Positions 1-7,970 of a DNA stretch of 34,409 bases are shown here, in pieces (the first letter of the stretch is position 1; each line of letters starts with the position of its first letter). The stretch comes from a virus. Location of the stretch: IMG/VR virus record IMGVR_UViG_3300031963_000523, positions 1-34,409 of that record; one strand, given 5' to 3'. The position numbers and the translations under genes are program-made. The notes below the pieces were generated by a model, which saw nothing but the letters and a program-made list of their open reading frames with translations, was not told the DNA's origin and did not search any database.

Positions 1-2
1 GG

Positions 3-617
3 TACGCTGTTGCTGGAGACGACCATGCACTCGGCGACGGGCGAACCCTGCCGCGTGGTGGACTTGTTATGTATCGAGAATGGTACGGTGCTAGCAGTCC
101 AAACGTCGGTCTCAAGCTTAACGCATCAGATGTTGCTCGTGGAATTCATGAGCGTGAAGCACTAGACCCGGAAATTGACTATGGGGTTCTGGATCCGGCT
201 GCATTTGCGCAGGATGGGGGGCCGTCCATTGCAGAACGGCTGCGCTACAAGCCTTGGGAAGTGAGCTTCCGCCCGGCAGATAACAAGCGGGTGGGAAGCC
301 TCGGGCATTTTGCGGGTTGGGATCTGGTTCGCCACAGGCTGGATGGCCAGGCGCCCGAGCGGCCCATGATCGTTTTCTTTGAAAACTGCAAGGACACGAT
401 CAGGACGCTTCCCCTTGTTCAGCACGACTCGGCGCGGGTTGAGGACGTTGACACCAACAGCGAAGACCACGCGGTGGATTGCCTGCGGTATGCGTGTGCT
501 TCAAGGCCGTGGGTCAAGGCGGTGGAGAAACCGGATCAGCCGGTGAAGGGCCTCGAGGTTGTCACGCTCAACCAGCTCTGGAAGCGGCAGGGGCAGTTGA
601 AGGGAACGCGGTTGTAG
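3..617 (+). CDS. terL: Terminase large subunit, C-terminal nuclease part (5' partial)
   Basis: The reading frame is open to the left edge, so only the last 204 residues of the DNA-packaging motor are visible. They carry the C-terminal RNase H-like nuclease region that cuts concatemeric DNA. A GVLDPAAF segment with an acidic residue follows a segment rich in D, R and E. After it come a FRPADNKRVGS stretch and the typical terminal block DTNSEDHAVDCLRYA, which ends most large terminases of this type. The ATPase half lies outside the window. The stop is followed 2 bases later by the start of the ADP-ribosyltransferase-like gene, which suggests co-transcription. Assignment rests on family knowledge of the C-terminal block and on position upstream of the portal. 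Confidence 0.88.
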   Translation, partial: YAVAGDDHALGDGRTLPRGGLVMYREWYGASSPNVGLKLNASDVARGIHEREALDPEIDYGVLDPAAFAQDGGPSIAERLRYKPWEVSFRPADNKRVGSLGHFAGWDLVRHRLDGQAPERPMIVFFENCKDTIRTLPLVQHDSARVEDVDTNSEDHAVDCLRYACASRPWVKAVEKPDQPVKGLEVVTLNQLWKRQGQLKGTRL

Positions 618-619
618 CC

Positions 620-1687
620 ATGGGCAAGAAAAAGTTCCGCAAGGGCGACCTGAATTGGGCCGAGCGCAATCTCGTATACCCCTTGGCGCGCGGGGCGGAT
701 CTTGCTGCCAACGACTGGTTCGGCGAGCGCGGCCTTGCAAGGGGGCTGACCCAGCGTGCCGGACTTCCTGCCTACGAGGAGGCTTTTGCCGATCAGGAGG
801 ACAACGACTTCGCCAACTTCGCGGCTGAGGTTCCTCGTGCAATCCTCTCTGCCGGCCCTCTTGGCCCCGCGGCGATGGGTGGGCGGGTTCTTTCCATGAC
901 GGCGGCCGGTACGCTAGCGGGAGCGGCGCGTGACCCCGGACGGGGCACGGATGAACAGCAAGCCAAGACGCGCATGTGGAACACGCTGATGGGCGGAGGG
1001 GCAACAGCCGCCGGCGGCGCGTTAGGCCCGGCCCTCGGCCGACTGCCCTATCAGATCTATCACCGGGTGCGTTACCCGGCAGCCAATGCCGCCATGAGGC
1101 AATACATCGGGTCTACGGAAGCAGCCGGGCAGATGCTGGCCAAGGATCCAGCCGCAGCGGGGCGCGCGGCAGAGACGCTGCCAAAGTGGTCGGGCAAGAG
1201 CTACAGGGCGCAGCCAGCGGATGCCTTTGCAGAGCGTCTGCAGGGCCTGAAGCCTGGAGATGTGTTCAAGCCGGGCCGGCCCATGAGCACCTCTGCAAGG
1301 CCGGAGACGGCGGAGCAGTTTGCAACGAGTGTGGGCAATAGCGGCCCCATGATCGTCATCAGGAACAAGTCAGGGCGCGATGCGCGATGGCTTGCGCCGA
1401 ATGAGCAGGAAATCGTCACCAACCCTAACGCCAGTTATCGTGTTCTCAGCGTCACGCGAGATCCGAAGACCGGGGCGGTAACGCGCATGGAGATCGAGGA
1501 AATCGGTCCGGCCATGGGGCTGGGGCGCAGGGCGGTGCAGGGCGTCATGGAGACGGGCGCGCCTGTAAGTGCCGCTGGGTCTTACGGAGCTACCATGTCA
1601 GCCGGCGAAAAGATCAGGGCGCACGATGAGATGATGCGCCGCGCGAGAGTGAAGGGCAGGCCCGCTATCCGCAAGCCTGCGCCTTGA
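620..1687 (+). CDS. Probable mono-ADP-ribosyltransferase, candidate injected effector
   Basis: A 355-residue protein. The ATG 2 bases after the terminase stop is preferred over upstream in-frame starts. The N-terminal half (about 1-150) is Ala/Gly-rich with a glycine-zipper stretch (GGGATAAGGALGPALG), like phage internal proteins. Residues about 190-290 look like an R-S-E class ADP-ribosyltransferase: Arg196 in SYRA, Ser-Thr-Ser 223-225 in PMSTSARPE, and Glu262-Gln-Glu264 in NEQEIV followed by SYRVLSV. This matches the Arg, STS and ExE elements of arginine-type transferases, which move ADP-ribose from NAD+ to a protein. Phage T4 Alt is a known virion-packaged example. The position beside terminase and the zipper region suggest packaging and injection, which is inference. 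No target can be read from the sequence. Confidence 0.7.
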   Translation: MGKKKFRKGDLNWAERNLVYPLARGADLAANDWFGERGLARGLTQRAGLPAYEEAFADQEDNDFANFAAEVPRAILSAGPLGPAAMGGRVLSMTAAGTLAGAARDPGRGTDEQQAKTRMWNTLMGGGATAAGGALGPALGRLPYQIYHRVRYPAANAAMRQYIGSTEAAGQMLAKDPAAAGRAAETLPKWSGKSYRAQPADAFAERLQGLKPGDVFKPGRPMSTSARPETAEQFATSVGNSGPMIVIRNKSGRDARWLAPNEQEIVTNPNASYRVLSVTRDPKTGAVTRMEIEEIGPAMGLGRRAVQGVMETGAPVSAAGSYGATMSAGEKIRAHDEMMRRARVKGRPAIRKPAP

Positions 1688-1694
1688 GCCAGCC

Positions 1695-1883
1695 TTACAC
1701 CTTCAGCGTGACCGGGCAGACGTGAGCCGCTGGGATCGTGATGATGTACTTGCTGCCGAGGTGGTCATACACGCAGATGCGATTGAGCCCATCGACATAT
1801 GAGTATTTGAAAAACGCCACGCCGGCATGAGCCGCGCCGACAGTGGCCAGGCTGAAAACAACTCCTGCAATCAGTTTCTTCAT
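1695..1883 (-). CDS. Small secreted protein (moron-type)
   Basis: A 62-residue protein on the strand opposite to the late genes. The start at 1883 is supported by an AGGAG ribosome site just upstream, and it gives a textbook signal peptide: MKK, a hydrophobic core of about 14 residues, then AHA before Gly21 as the likely cleavage site. The mature part is about 42 residues with two cysteines (Cys37, Cys56) that could form a disulfide. A sigma70-like promoter lies just upstream (1908-1936). It converges on the ADP-ribosyltransferase-like gene with a 7-base gap. Reverse orientation, an own promoter and an export signal fit a moron expressed independently of the lytic programme, perhaps from the prophage. 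I do not know its function. Confidence 0.72.
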   Translation of the reverse strand: MKKLIAGVVFSLATVGAAHAGVAFFKYSYVDGLNRICVYDHLGSKYIITIPAAHVCPVTLKV

Positions 1884-1907
1884 AGTGGTCTCCTCTTGGC
1901 TGAAGCC

Positions 1908-1936
1908 ATGAGAACACAATGGGCCAAGTTTGGCAA
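1908..1936 (-). promoter_or_regulatory. Sigma70-like promoter for the small secreted protein
   Basis: Read on the minus strand, TTGCCA (plus positions 1931-1936, five of six consensus bases) is followed after exactly 17 bases by TCTCAT (1908-1913, four of six). Transcription would start near 1901, giving a leader of under 20 bases before the ATG at 1883. No other gene lies downstream on this strand. Confidence 0.5.
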
Positions 1937-2034
1937 AATTGCGGCGGCGTGGAGCGCAGGAACACACCTACCGCTCGGTTTAGCTCTGATTTCCTGACAG
2001 CCGCTGCCGCAAATCCTCAGAAGGGGACGAGACA

Positions 2035-2685
2035 ATGTCCGGGTATGAATACGAAGACGACGACACGGATTACACGCCTTACGTCCTTGCGGGCGTGGGC
2101 GGTGCGGGTGGTCGCCTTATTGGCCGAAAGCTCGCCGGCAAGGGCGGCAAGGTCAAGGTCAAGGGCAAGAAGACGGGCGGGGGCAAGACCTCAAAGGAGC
2201 TTCGCGCGGATCGTTTTGCCAACATCGGAACGGGTGCAGGTGCGGGCGCTGGATATGCGTTAGGCGGGATTGCAACGGGTGACGAAACCGTGCGCGGGAC
2301 GCTTGATCGCGTAATTGAGGCAAGAGAGGCGGCAAGGGGTGCCGGGGAAGCCGTGATGTCCCCGACCGGTCGGCAATTGGCGTCTGATGCCTTGTGGGTG
2401 GCAGGCCTTGGAACGGCCGCGAGTGGCTTCATCCCGGCCTCGAGAATTGTCAAACGCCTGATCAAGGAAACAAAATCAAAGAAGAAGGGCAAGGCTCAGG
2501 GGTTCAGCGCGGCCGACATCAAGGACTACAAGCAAATGGGCAAGCTGGGTGCTGCGGGTGTTGGCATGGGCATTGCGCACGGGCAGATCAAGCCAGAGCG
2601 CCGGCAGTCCTACAATCCCTACGATGTGGTCCCAAGCCCGGTCTTTCAGGACAGCTTCGATCCTTATGCAAACCGCAGGCGCTAG
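2035..2685 (+). CDS. Glycine-zipper protein, largest member of the dispersed paralog family
   Basis: A 216-residue protein with no recognised enzyme domain. An acidic, tyrosine-rich N-terminus (about 1-15) leads into DYTPYVLAGVGGAGGRLIGR, a glycine zipper. This resembles the DYAPLAGGVAGGLVGRR segment of the protein at 12965. A Lys-rich stretch follows (about 35-55). Further small-residue segments are GTGAGAGAGYALGG, GLGTAASGF and LGAAGVGMGIAHG, and the protein ends in a basic ANRRR tail. Compared with its five relatives it appears to have extra zipper segments. It sits between the ART-like gene and the portal region, so a virion role is likely. Membrane insertion during DNA delivery is inference. 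Ribosome site AAGGGGA is a little upstream of the ATG. Confidence 0.7.
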   Translation: MSGYEYEDDDTDYTPYVLAGVGGAGGRLIGRKLAGKGGKVKVKGKKTGGGKTSKELRADRFANIGTGAGAGAGYALGGIATGDETVRGTLDRVIEAREAARGAGEAVMSPTGRQLASDALWVAGLGTAASGFIPASRIVKRLIKETKSKKKGKAQGFSAADIKDYKQMGKLGAAGVGMGIAHGQIKPERRQSYNPYDVVPSPVFQDSFDPYANRRR

Positions 2686-2694
2686 GAGACTTAC

Positions 2695-3009
2695 ATGCCT
2701 TTGATTTCTACGATTGCTGGCGGCGAGGGGCCTGATGCCTATCAGTTCACCAACATCACGTCCGCGACCACGACCACATGCAAGAGCGGTATGGGCACGC
2801 TCATACGCATTGTGGTAAACCGCAAGATCGCCTCCGGGGTCATTACCGTGTACGACAACACGGCTGCCAGCGGAACCAAGATTGCAACCATCACCAACCC
2901 TGCCACCTTGCTCGATAACGCTCAGGTGTTCGAGTACAGCGTTGGTTTTGACAATGGCCTGACCATCGTCACGTCATCCACCGATGACATTACCGTGGTC
3001 TGGAGGTAG
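2695..3009 (+). CDS. Small beta-rich structural protein
   Basis: A 104-residue protein rich in Thr, Val and Ile with alternating hydrophobic residues (for example VITVYDNTAASGTKIATI), consistent with a small beta-sandwich. A GGAG ribosome site precedes the ATG by about 7 bases. The portal gene begins 4 bases after its stop, so the two are translationally linked. Proteins of this size and style near a portal are often minor head or decoration components, but I cannot name a family. No catalytic motif is visible. Confidence 0.7.
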   Translation: MPLISTIAGGEGPDAYQFTNITSATTTTCKSGMGTLIRIVVNRKIASGVITVYDNTAASGTKIATITNPATLLDNAQVFEYSVGFDNGLTIVTSSTDDITVVWR

Positions 3010-3013
3010 TAGC

Positions 3014-5509
3014 GTGGCGCCTGTTGTGGACCCAAAGCGGCAGGCGGAGGAAGATCGCGCCACCTTCAAGAGGTGGATGGACGAGATCGAGGCCACCAAG
3101 AAGGTATTCCGCGAGTATCAGGACCGCTGCAAGCGGATCCTGAAGATCTACAAGGACGACCGCAAGCGTACAGACGCCTTTGACGAAGCGAAGCAGTCGC
3201 ACAAGCTGAATATCCTCTGGTCCAACATCCAGACCTTGCAGCCGGCGCTGTACAGCCAGACACCAACGCCCAATGTCTCGCGCCGTTTCCTAGATCGTGA
3301 TCCTACAAGCCGGGCAGCAGCGATGATCCTGGAGCGCAACCTGCGCACTGCGCAGGAGCTCTGCGATTTCGACTACGTCATGCGCCGAGTAAGGGATGAT
3401 TATCTCCTGTGTGCGCGCGGGGTTGACTGGGTCCGCTTTGCGCCTGAGATGGGCAAGGTTCCCATGCGCGAGCCTGTAACGCAGGTTGAGCTCGAGGGCA
3501 CGGGGCAGAGCGTCTTCCGGCCTCTGAGGGGCGGGGAGCCGATCCCGGCCGATCAGGTGAAGGAAGACGAAGAGGGCCTCTACTACGAGAGCGACCCTGA
3601 AGAGCAGATCCTGGCCTATGGCTTGGCGCTGGATCACGTTGTGTGGTCGGACTTCCTGCACGAGCCCGTCAACGACTGGTCCAAGGTAAACTGGGCAGCC
3701 AAGCGCGTGCTCATGAAGCGGCCCCAGCTCATCAAGACCTTTGGCGACAAGATCGGGCGCAAGGTAAAGCTCAACAAGACCTACAACGGCAAGCAGGCGG
3801 ACGAGTATTCTTCCGATGAGAAGAAGAAAGCCGATTGCGCCGAGGTGTGGGAGGTCTGGGACAAGGGGCGCCGGGAGGTTCTCTGGGTCTCGGACGGGTA
3901 TGAAGACGCGCCCATCAAGAGGCAGCAGGATCCGCTGAAGCTTACGGGGTTCTTCCCCTTTCCAAGGCCGCTCTTCGGTACACTGACAACCGACAGCCTT
4001 ATTCCGGTCCCTGACTACGCCCTTTATCAGGACCAGGCGCAGCAGATCGACCAGATCACGGATCGCATCCGCCTTCTCATCAAGGCCTTGCGGGTCGTTG
4101 GCATGTACAATGCCGAGGCGTCCGACCTCTCGCGCCTGTTGGGCGAGGCGGACGAGAATGAAATGATCCCGGTTGAGAACTGGATGGCTTTTGCCCAGTC
4201 TGGTGGCTTGAAGACCAATATCGACTGGCTGCCGATCGAGCAGATACAGGTGGTGCTGAACGGTCTTTTCCAGGCCCGTAGCCAATTGAAGCAGGATCTG
4301 TACGAGGTTACGGGGATCTCGGACATCATCCGCGGGGCAACGGCTCCAAGCGAGACAGCTACCGCCCAACAGATCAAGGCGAATTTCGGAAACCTGAGGC
4401 TTCAGGACCGGCAGGCTGAAATGGCGCGGTTTGCGCGCGATACGCTGAAGATCATGGCGGAGATACAGTCCGAGCACTACGCTCCCGAGGCCTTGATAGA
4501 AATGAGCGGCATTGCGGAGACGGATGAGTTCAGGATCCCGCCGGCAAACGCGCAGGATCCAAATGCGCAGATGCAATACGAGCAGGCGGTACAGGCGCGA
4601 GATGCCAAGCTCATGGAGGCTGTAAACCTTATCCGATCGGACAGGCTGAGAACCTTCCGCGTTGACATCGAGACTGATGCGACGGTTGCTCCAGACCAGC
4701 AGAAGGAAAAGGAAAGCCGCGTTGAGTTCCTGACAGCGGTCTCGCCCTTCCTTGAGAAGGCGGCACAGGTCGGGCAGCAGGTGCCGCAGCTCACGCCGCT
4801 TCTCATGAAGATGCTTGAATTTGGTGTGCGTGGGTTCCGCGCCGGGCGCACGCTTGAGTCCGCCATTGAGGAAACGATTTCGATGGCAGAGCAAGCGCAG
4901 CAGCAGGCACAGATGCAGCCGCAGCAGCCTCCTTCCGACCCGAAGGCTGAAGCGGAGGCGCAGAAAATTCAGGTTGAGACGCAGAGGCTGCAGGGCGAGA
5001 TGCAAATTGCTCAGGCCAACGCGCAGCAGAAGCTTACCGAGATGCAGGCCCGATCGGCGGAGGCGGAGCGCAAGTTCCAATTCGAGATGCAGAAGCTTGC
5101 CGCGGAGCTTGATTTCCGCAGGGCGGAGCATGAGCAGCGCAAGCTTGATCTCGCCGCGTCCATCAAGCTCAAGGAGCTTCAGATCGACAACGAGGTTCGA
5201 AAGGGTGCATCGGACATGATTGCCGGCATGCCGCAGGAAAAGACAGAACTGGACTCCGCCAAGGAAACCGTGGAGCTGGCTCAAGCAAAGCTGAGGCTGG
5301 CGCAGATGCAGGCTGAGTATGCCGCGCTTGTCTCAAGGCTTCAGGGCTTTGAGGGGGTCCAGGAGATCCTGGACAAGGTCGGCGCAGACCCGGCTGACAT
5401 GGCTCCCATCGCGCCTCGCAAGCCCAAGGATAGGGTCTACACGATCGTGCGCAACGAGAACGGCCAGATGGAGCAGGTTGTGGCGCAGGATGTGCCGGTG
5501 AGCGTGTAG
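3014..5509 (+). CDS. Portal protein, P22-like family
   Basis: An 831-residue protein. The start is taken as GTG at 3014 because GGAGG lies at 3002-3006 with 7-base spacing and the upstream stop is at 3009; an upstream in-frame start at 2984 would overlap the previous gene. The early region (residues about 5-60) is helical and highly charged. The central part contains SDFLHEPVNDW and EVTGISDIIRGA, the latter a segment typical of podovirus portals in this class. Residues about 620-735 are a Gln/Glu-rich coiled coil that would form the barrel projecting into the capsid. The portal is the dodecameric DNA gate and the docking point for terminase and then the adaptor. Length is near that of the P22 gp1 type, slightly longer. 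Confidence 0.88.
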   Translation: MAPVVDPKRQAEEDRATFKRWMDEIEATKKVFREYQDRCKRILKIYKDDRKRTDAFDEAKQSHKLNILWSNIQTLQPALYSQTPTPNVSRRFLDRDPTSRAAAMILERNLRTAQELCDFDYVMRRVRDDYLLCARGVDWVRFAPEMGKVPMREPVTQVELEGTGQSVFRPLRGGEPIPADQVKEDEEGLYYESDPEEQILAYGLALDHVVWSDFLHEPVNDWSKVNWAAKRVLMKRPQLIKTFGDKIGRKVKLNKTYNGKQADEYSSDEKKKADCAEVWEVWDKGRREVLWVSDGYEDAPIKRQQDPLKLTGFFPFPRPLFGTLTTDSLIPVPDYALYQDQAQQIDQITDRIRLLIKALRVVGMYNAEASDLSRLLGEADENEMIPVENWMAFAQSGGLKTNIDWLPIEQIQVVLNGLFQARSQLKQDLYEVTGISDIIRGATAPSETATAQQIKANFGNLRLQDRQAEMARFARDTLKIMAEIQSEHYAPEALIEMSGIAETDEFRIPPANAQDPNAQMQYEQAVQARDAKLMEAVNLIRSDRLRTFRVDIETDATVAPDQQKEKESRVEFLTAVSPFLEKAAQVGQQVPQLTPLLMKMLEFGVRGFRAGRTLESAIEETISMAEQAQQQAQMQPQQPPSDPKAEAEAQKIQVETQRLQGEMQIAQANAQQKLTEMQARSAEAERKFQFEMQKLAAELDFRRAEHEQRKLDLAASIKLKELQIDNEVRKGASDMIAGMPQEKTELDSAKETVELAQAKLRLAQMQAEYAALVSRLQGFEGVQEILDKVGADPADMAPIAPRKPKDRVYTIVRNENGQMEQVVAQDVPVSV

Positions 5510-5510
5510 C

Positions 5511-5918
5511 ATGGCTATCCAGCTTTCCACGACGGTACGCAACGCACGGCTTGACGCAATTGAAACCGCGGTTGGTACTGCGGCTATCATCCGGATAAGG
5601 ACGGGTTCAGCGCCGGCGAATTGTGCGGCGGCGGACACGGGCACCATACTTGCGGAAATCACTTGTCCGAGCGACTGGCTGGCGGCGGCTTCAGGCGGAA
5701 CGAAGTCCAAGAGCGGAACGTGGGAAGACTTGTCGGCAAACAACTCAGGCACGGCAGAGCATTTTCGGCTTTATGACAGTGCGGGCACCACTTGCCACTT
5801 GCAGGGAACGGTGACGGCGACGGGCGGGGGTGGGGACATGGAGGTCAGCTCCACGTCTTTCACGGCTGGCCAGAGCTTCACGATTTCCACCTTCACCCTT
5901 ACAGACGGTAACGCCTGA
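5511..5918 (+). CDS. Small phage structural protein
   Basis: A 135-residue protein starting one base after the portal stop. It opens with the helix-like MAIQLSTTVRNARLDAIETA and continues as a Thr/Ser/Gly-rich beta protein with RLYDSAGTTCHLQGTVTATG. I recognise the type from many phages of Proteobacteria, where it sits among virion or tail surface genes, but its function is not established. Its stop overlaps the next ATG (TGATG), the first of three tightly coupled genes. Role as a virion surface component is inference from these neighbours. Confidence 0.7.
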   Translation: MAIQLSTTVRNARLDAIETAVGTAAIIRIRTGSAPANCAAADTGTILAEITCPSDWLAAASGGTKSKSGTWEDLSANNSGTAEHFRLYDSAGTTCHLQGTVTATGGGGDMEVSSTSFTAGQSFTISTFTLTDGNA

Positions 5919-6361
5919 TGGCAGATGATCTTGGTTACACCCCAGGATCCGGCGCGACGGTAGCGACGGACGAAATAAGCGGCCGGCATTTCCAGCTTGC
6001 CAAGATGGTACACGGCGCGAATGGCGTCGCGCATCTGACATCTGACTCCAACCCGATGCCGATCGACGCGAAAGGCGAATTGATCGAGGCCCTCGAAGCC
6101 ATGCGCATGGCCCTTCAGGCCCTGACGCGCACGATGGGTATGGCCATGCCCGACACGGCTGGCAGGCTCCGTGTGCTGGCTGAAAACCCGACGGCTGCCA
6201 ACCTGCAAGCCACGGTCAGCATTGCCGCGACGCAGACGCTGACAACGGTCAGCACGCTGTCGAACCAGACCAATGTCGGCGGTCTTGCCGCCACGGAACA
6301 AATCCCCTCCCTCATGCGGTTAGGTGCTGACAGCCTGCGCCGCAACATATCGGTGACCTAA
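5918..6361 (+). CDS. Phage structural protein of unknown role
   Basis: A 147-residue protein starting in a TGATG overlap. The N-terminal segment ATDEISGRHFQLAKMVHG is a recurrent feature of small virion proteins in many phages. The middle (about 45-75) is helical. The C-terminal half has Thr-rich repeats (ATVSIAATQTLTTVSTLSNQ) that may form a beta or fibrous strand. Its stop overlaps the next start (TAATG). The tight coupling to the Kelch-like protein suggests both belong to one surface structure. No enzyme motif. Confidence 0.68.
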   Translation: MADDLGYTPGSGATVATDEISGRHFQLAKMVHGANGVAHLTSDSNPMPIDAKGELIEALEAMRMALQALTRTMGMAMPDTAGRLRVLAENPTAANLQATVSIAATQTLTTVSTLSNQTNVGGLAATEQIPSLMRLGADSLRRNISVT

Positions 6362-7800
6362 TGGCCACGACCAACGGAAACAAAAAGATCCTTGACCTCA
6401 AGCGGTGGGAGTTTTGCACGCCAGCCCCAGCGGCCACGGTAGCATCGGCGCTTGTCATCTCGTCACGCCACTATCGCCAGCAGCAACTCTACGTCACCAG
6501 CACCACGACCGCGTGGCTTTACAACCCGCAGGAAGACGGTTGGGCGCAAGTTCCGTCCCCGGCCCTTTCTACCTTCGCGGCAGGCGCGTGTGGTGTTGCG
6601 GGGGCGTTTTCGACCGGAACGACGGTTGCCGCCTCTTCGCTTACCGCGACGGCTGGCAGCACGACGACCATCACCACCAACCAGACCATCGCGCGCGACC
6701 TTCGCGGATACAGCGTCTATTTCGTGGGTGGCACCAATGCTGGCAAGCTAAAGACCATCGCCAGCAATACGATCGGCACCAACGCGGTCATCACGTTCGA
6801 CAGCGCGGAAGCGGTGGCCTTCGACAACACCAGTCAATACCGCCTGAAGACACCCGTCTGGTTCGTCTTCGGCGCGGGAACGCTTGCTGCCGCGTCATTC
6901 CGCAAATATTGCTTCGCCACCAATTCGTGGACATCGCTGCAAGGTGTCACGGGCCTTCCCGCGACCTTCGGCACGGACGGACGGCTTGTTTCCACGCCAG
7001 CGTGGATCGACACCGGGTTCCAGTCCTTCGCCACGGGAACGGCCACGGCGGGTGCCGCCACAACCCTCACCAATTCAGGCAAGGCGTGGGCGACCAACCA
7101 GTGGGCGAACTTCCAGCTTCGCATCACAGGCGGCACGGGTACAGGCCAGATCCGCACGGTGGCCAGCAACACGGGCACGGTGCTCACGGTGTCGGCGGCG
7201 TGGACTACCAACCCGGACGCCACCAGCACCTACAGCCTGGAAGGCAACGACGACTTCATTTACCTGATGGGCAATAACGCGGTTGCCATGTACCGCTACA
7301 GCATCAGCGGCAACTCTTGGTCCACGCTAGCCCCGACTGCGGCGCGGGCTGCAGCCCCTGGCCTTGCCGCTTCCGGGCATTGGGTGTGGGATGTTTCCGA
7401 CAGTGCGTGGACGGCGGAAAACAGCATCATCAACGGGCGGCGCATCTACAGCTTCCGTGGCGGTGCCGGTGCCCTGCTCGACTACTACGACATCGCTGCC
7501 AACACGTGGGTCAGCGGCGTCACATATGCTCCGGCCACTGAAACCTTCACCACCGGGACGAAGTACGCCTACAGCGGAAACTTCATCTACATGCAGAAGG
7601 ACGCCACGGGCCGCTGGTTCCGCTTCAATGTCGTAACGCATGAGCAGGACGGCTGGAACACGATGACCTACACGCAAGGCGCGGCGCTTCTCGGCGACAC
7701 GTGCTTTGACGTGGAGTACCGCGATGGGGCCACCGAAATTGTCTACATCTACATGGTGCTGAACACCAGCACCGTCATGCTCCGGCAGATGGTGGTGTAA
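6361..7800 (+). CDS. Kelch-like/beta-propeller virion surface protein with a duplicated beta domain
   Basis: A 479-residue protein. It contains Kelch-type blade elements: WLYNPQEDGWAQVPSPAL near residue 57, MYRYSISGNSWSTLAP near 310, LDYYDIAANTWVSG near 372, and FRFNVVTHEQDGWNTM near 420. Between blades are two copies of a separate Thr/Gly-rich module, at roughly residues 80-160 and 230-300. Both have G-T-x-A-G-x-x-T-T-x-T, GGTxxGxxxTxASNT and a closing xSxYxLxxx element. Kelch propellers bind proteins or glycans. Its place behind the portal with small beta proteins suggests a head or tail surface role, which is inference. Start is the TAATG overlap. Confidence 0.72.
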   Translation: MATTNGNKKILDLKRWEFCTPAPAATVASALVISSRHYRQQQLYVTSTTTAWLYNPQEDGWAQVPSPALSTFAAGACGVAGAFSTGTTVAASSLTATAGSTTTITTNQTIARDLRGYSVYFVGGTNAGKLKTIASNTIGTNAVITFDSAEAVAFDNTSQYRLKTPVWFVFGAGTLAAASFRKYCFATNSWTSLQGVTGLPATFGTDGRLVSTPAWIDTGFQSFATGTATAGAATTLTNSGKAWATNQWANFQLRITGGTGTGQIRTVASNTGTVLTVSAAWTTNPDATSTYSLEGNDDFIYLMGNNAVAMYRYSISGNSWSTLAPTAARAAAPGLAASGHWVWDVSDSAWTAENSIINGRRIYSFRGGAGALLDYYDIAANTWVSGVTYAPATETFTTGTKYAYSGNFIYMQKDATGRWFRFNVVTHEQDGWNTMTYTQGAALLGDTCFDVEYRDGATEIVYIYMVLNTSTVMLRQMVV

Positions 7801-7967
7801 TGAGCATTGAAGAGCTTATCGAAATGATGAACCGGCGGCTTGTGTATTTGAGCCAGCTACGCACATCTGCAATCTCACTGGGCGACGTGGATCAGGCTGA
7901 AAAGGTTGACGCAGAAATTGCCTCGACGCAGGAAACGCTCAACAAGCTTCTGTCAATCCCGGCTTAA
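7800..7967 (+). CDS. Short coiled-coil phage protein
   Basis: A 55-residue protein whose ATG overlaps the TAA of the Kelch-like gene (TAATG). The sequence starts MSIEELIEMMNRRLVYLSQL and is nearly all alpha-helical. It has heptad-like spacing and a second helix around QAEKVDAEIASTQETLNKLL, so a helical hairpin is likely. Peptides of this type accompany tail and surface genes in many phages and may trimerise or bridge subunits. It is easily missed because of its size; the overlap start and clean stop support it. Confidence 0.68.
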   Translation: MSIEELIEMMNRRLVYLSQLRTSAISLGDVDQAEKVDAEIASTQETLNKLLSIPA

Positions 7968-7970
7968 ACC

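Noticed and set aside
3290-5284. A 664-codon open frame on the minus strand across the portal gene.
   Set aside because: It lies wholly antisense to the portal, is rich in Leu/Arg/His as expected from the complement of a GC-rich gene, and has no ribosome site or recognisable domain.
6405-7277. A long alternative frame on the + strand in the Kelch-like gene, rich in His and Arg.
   Set aside because: The sequence lacks domains and starts without a ribosome site; the overlapping frame with TAATG coupling is the gene.
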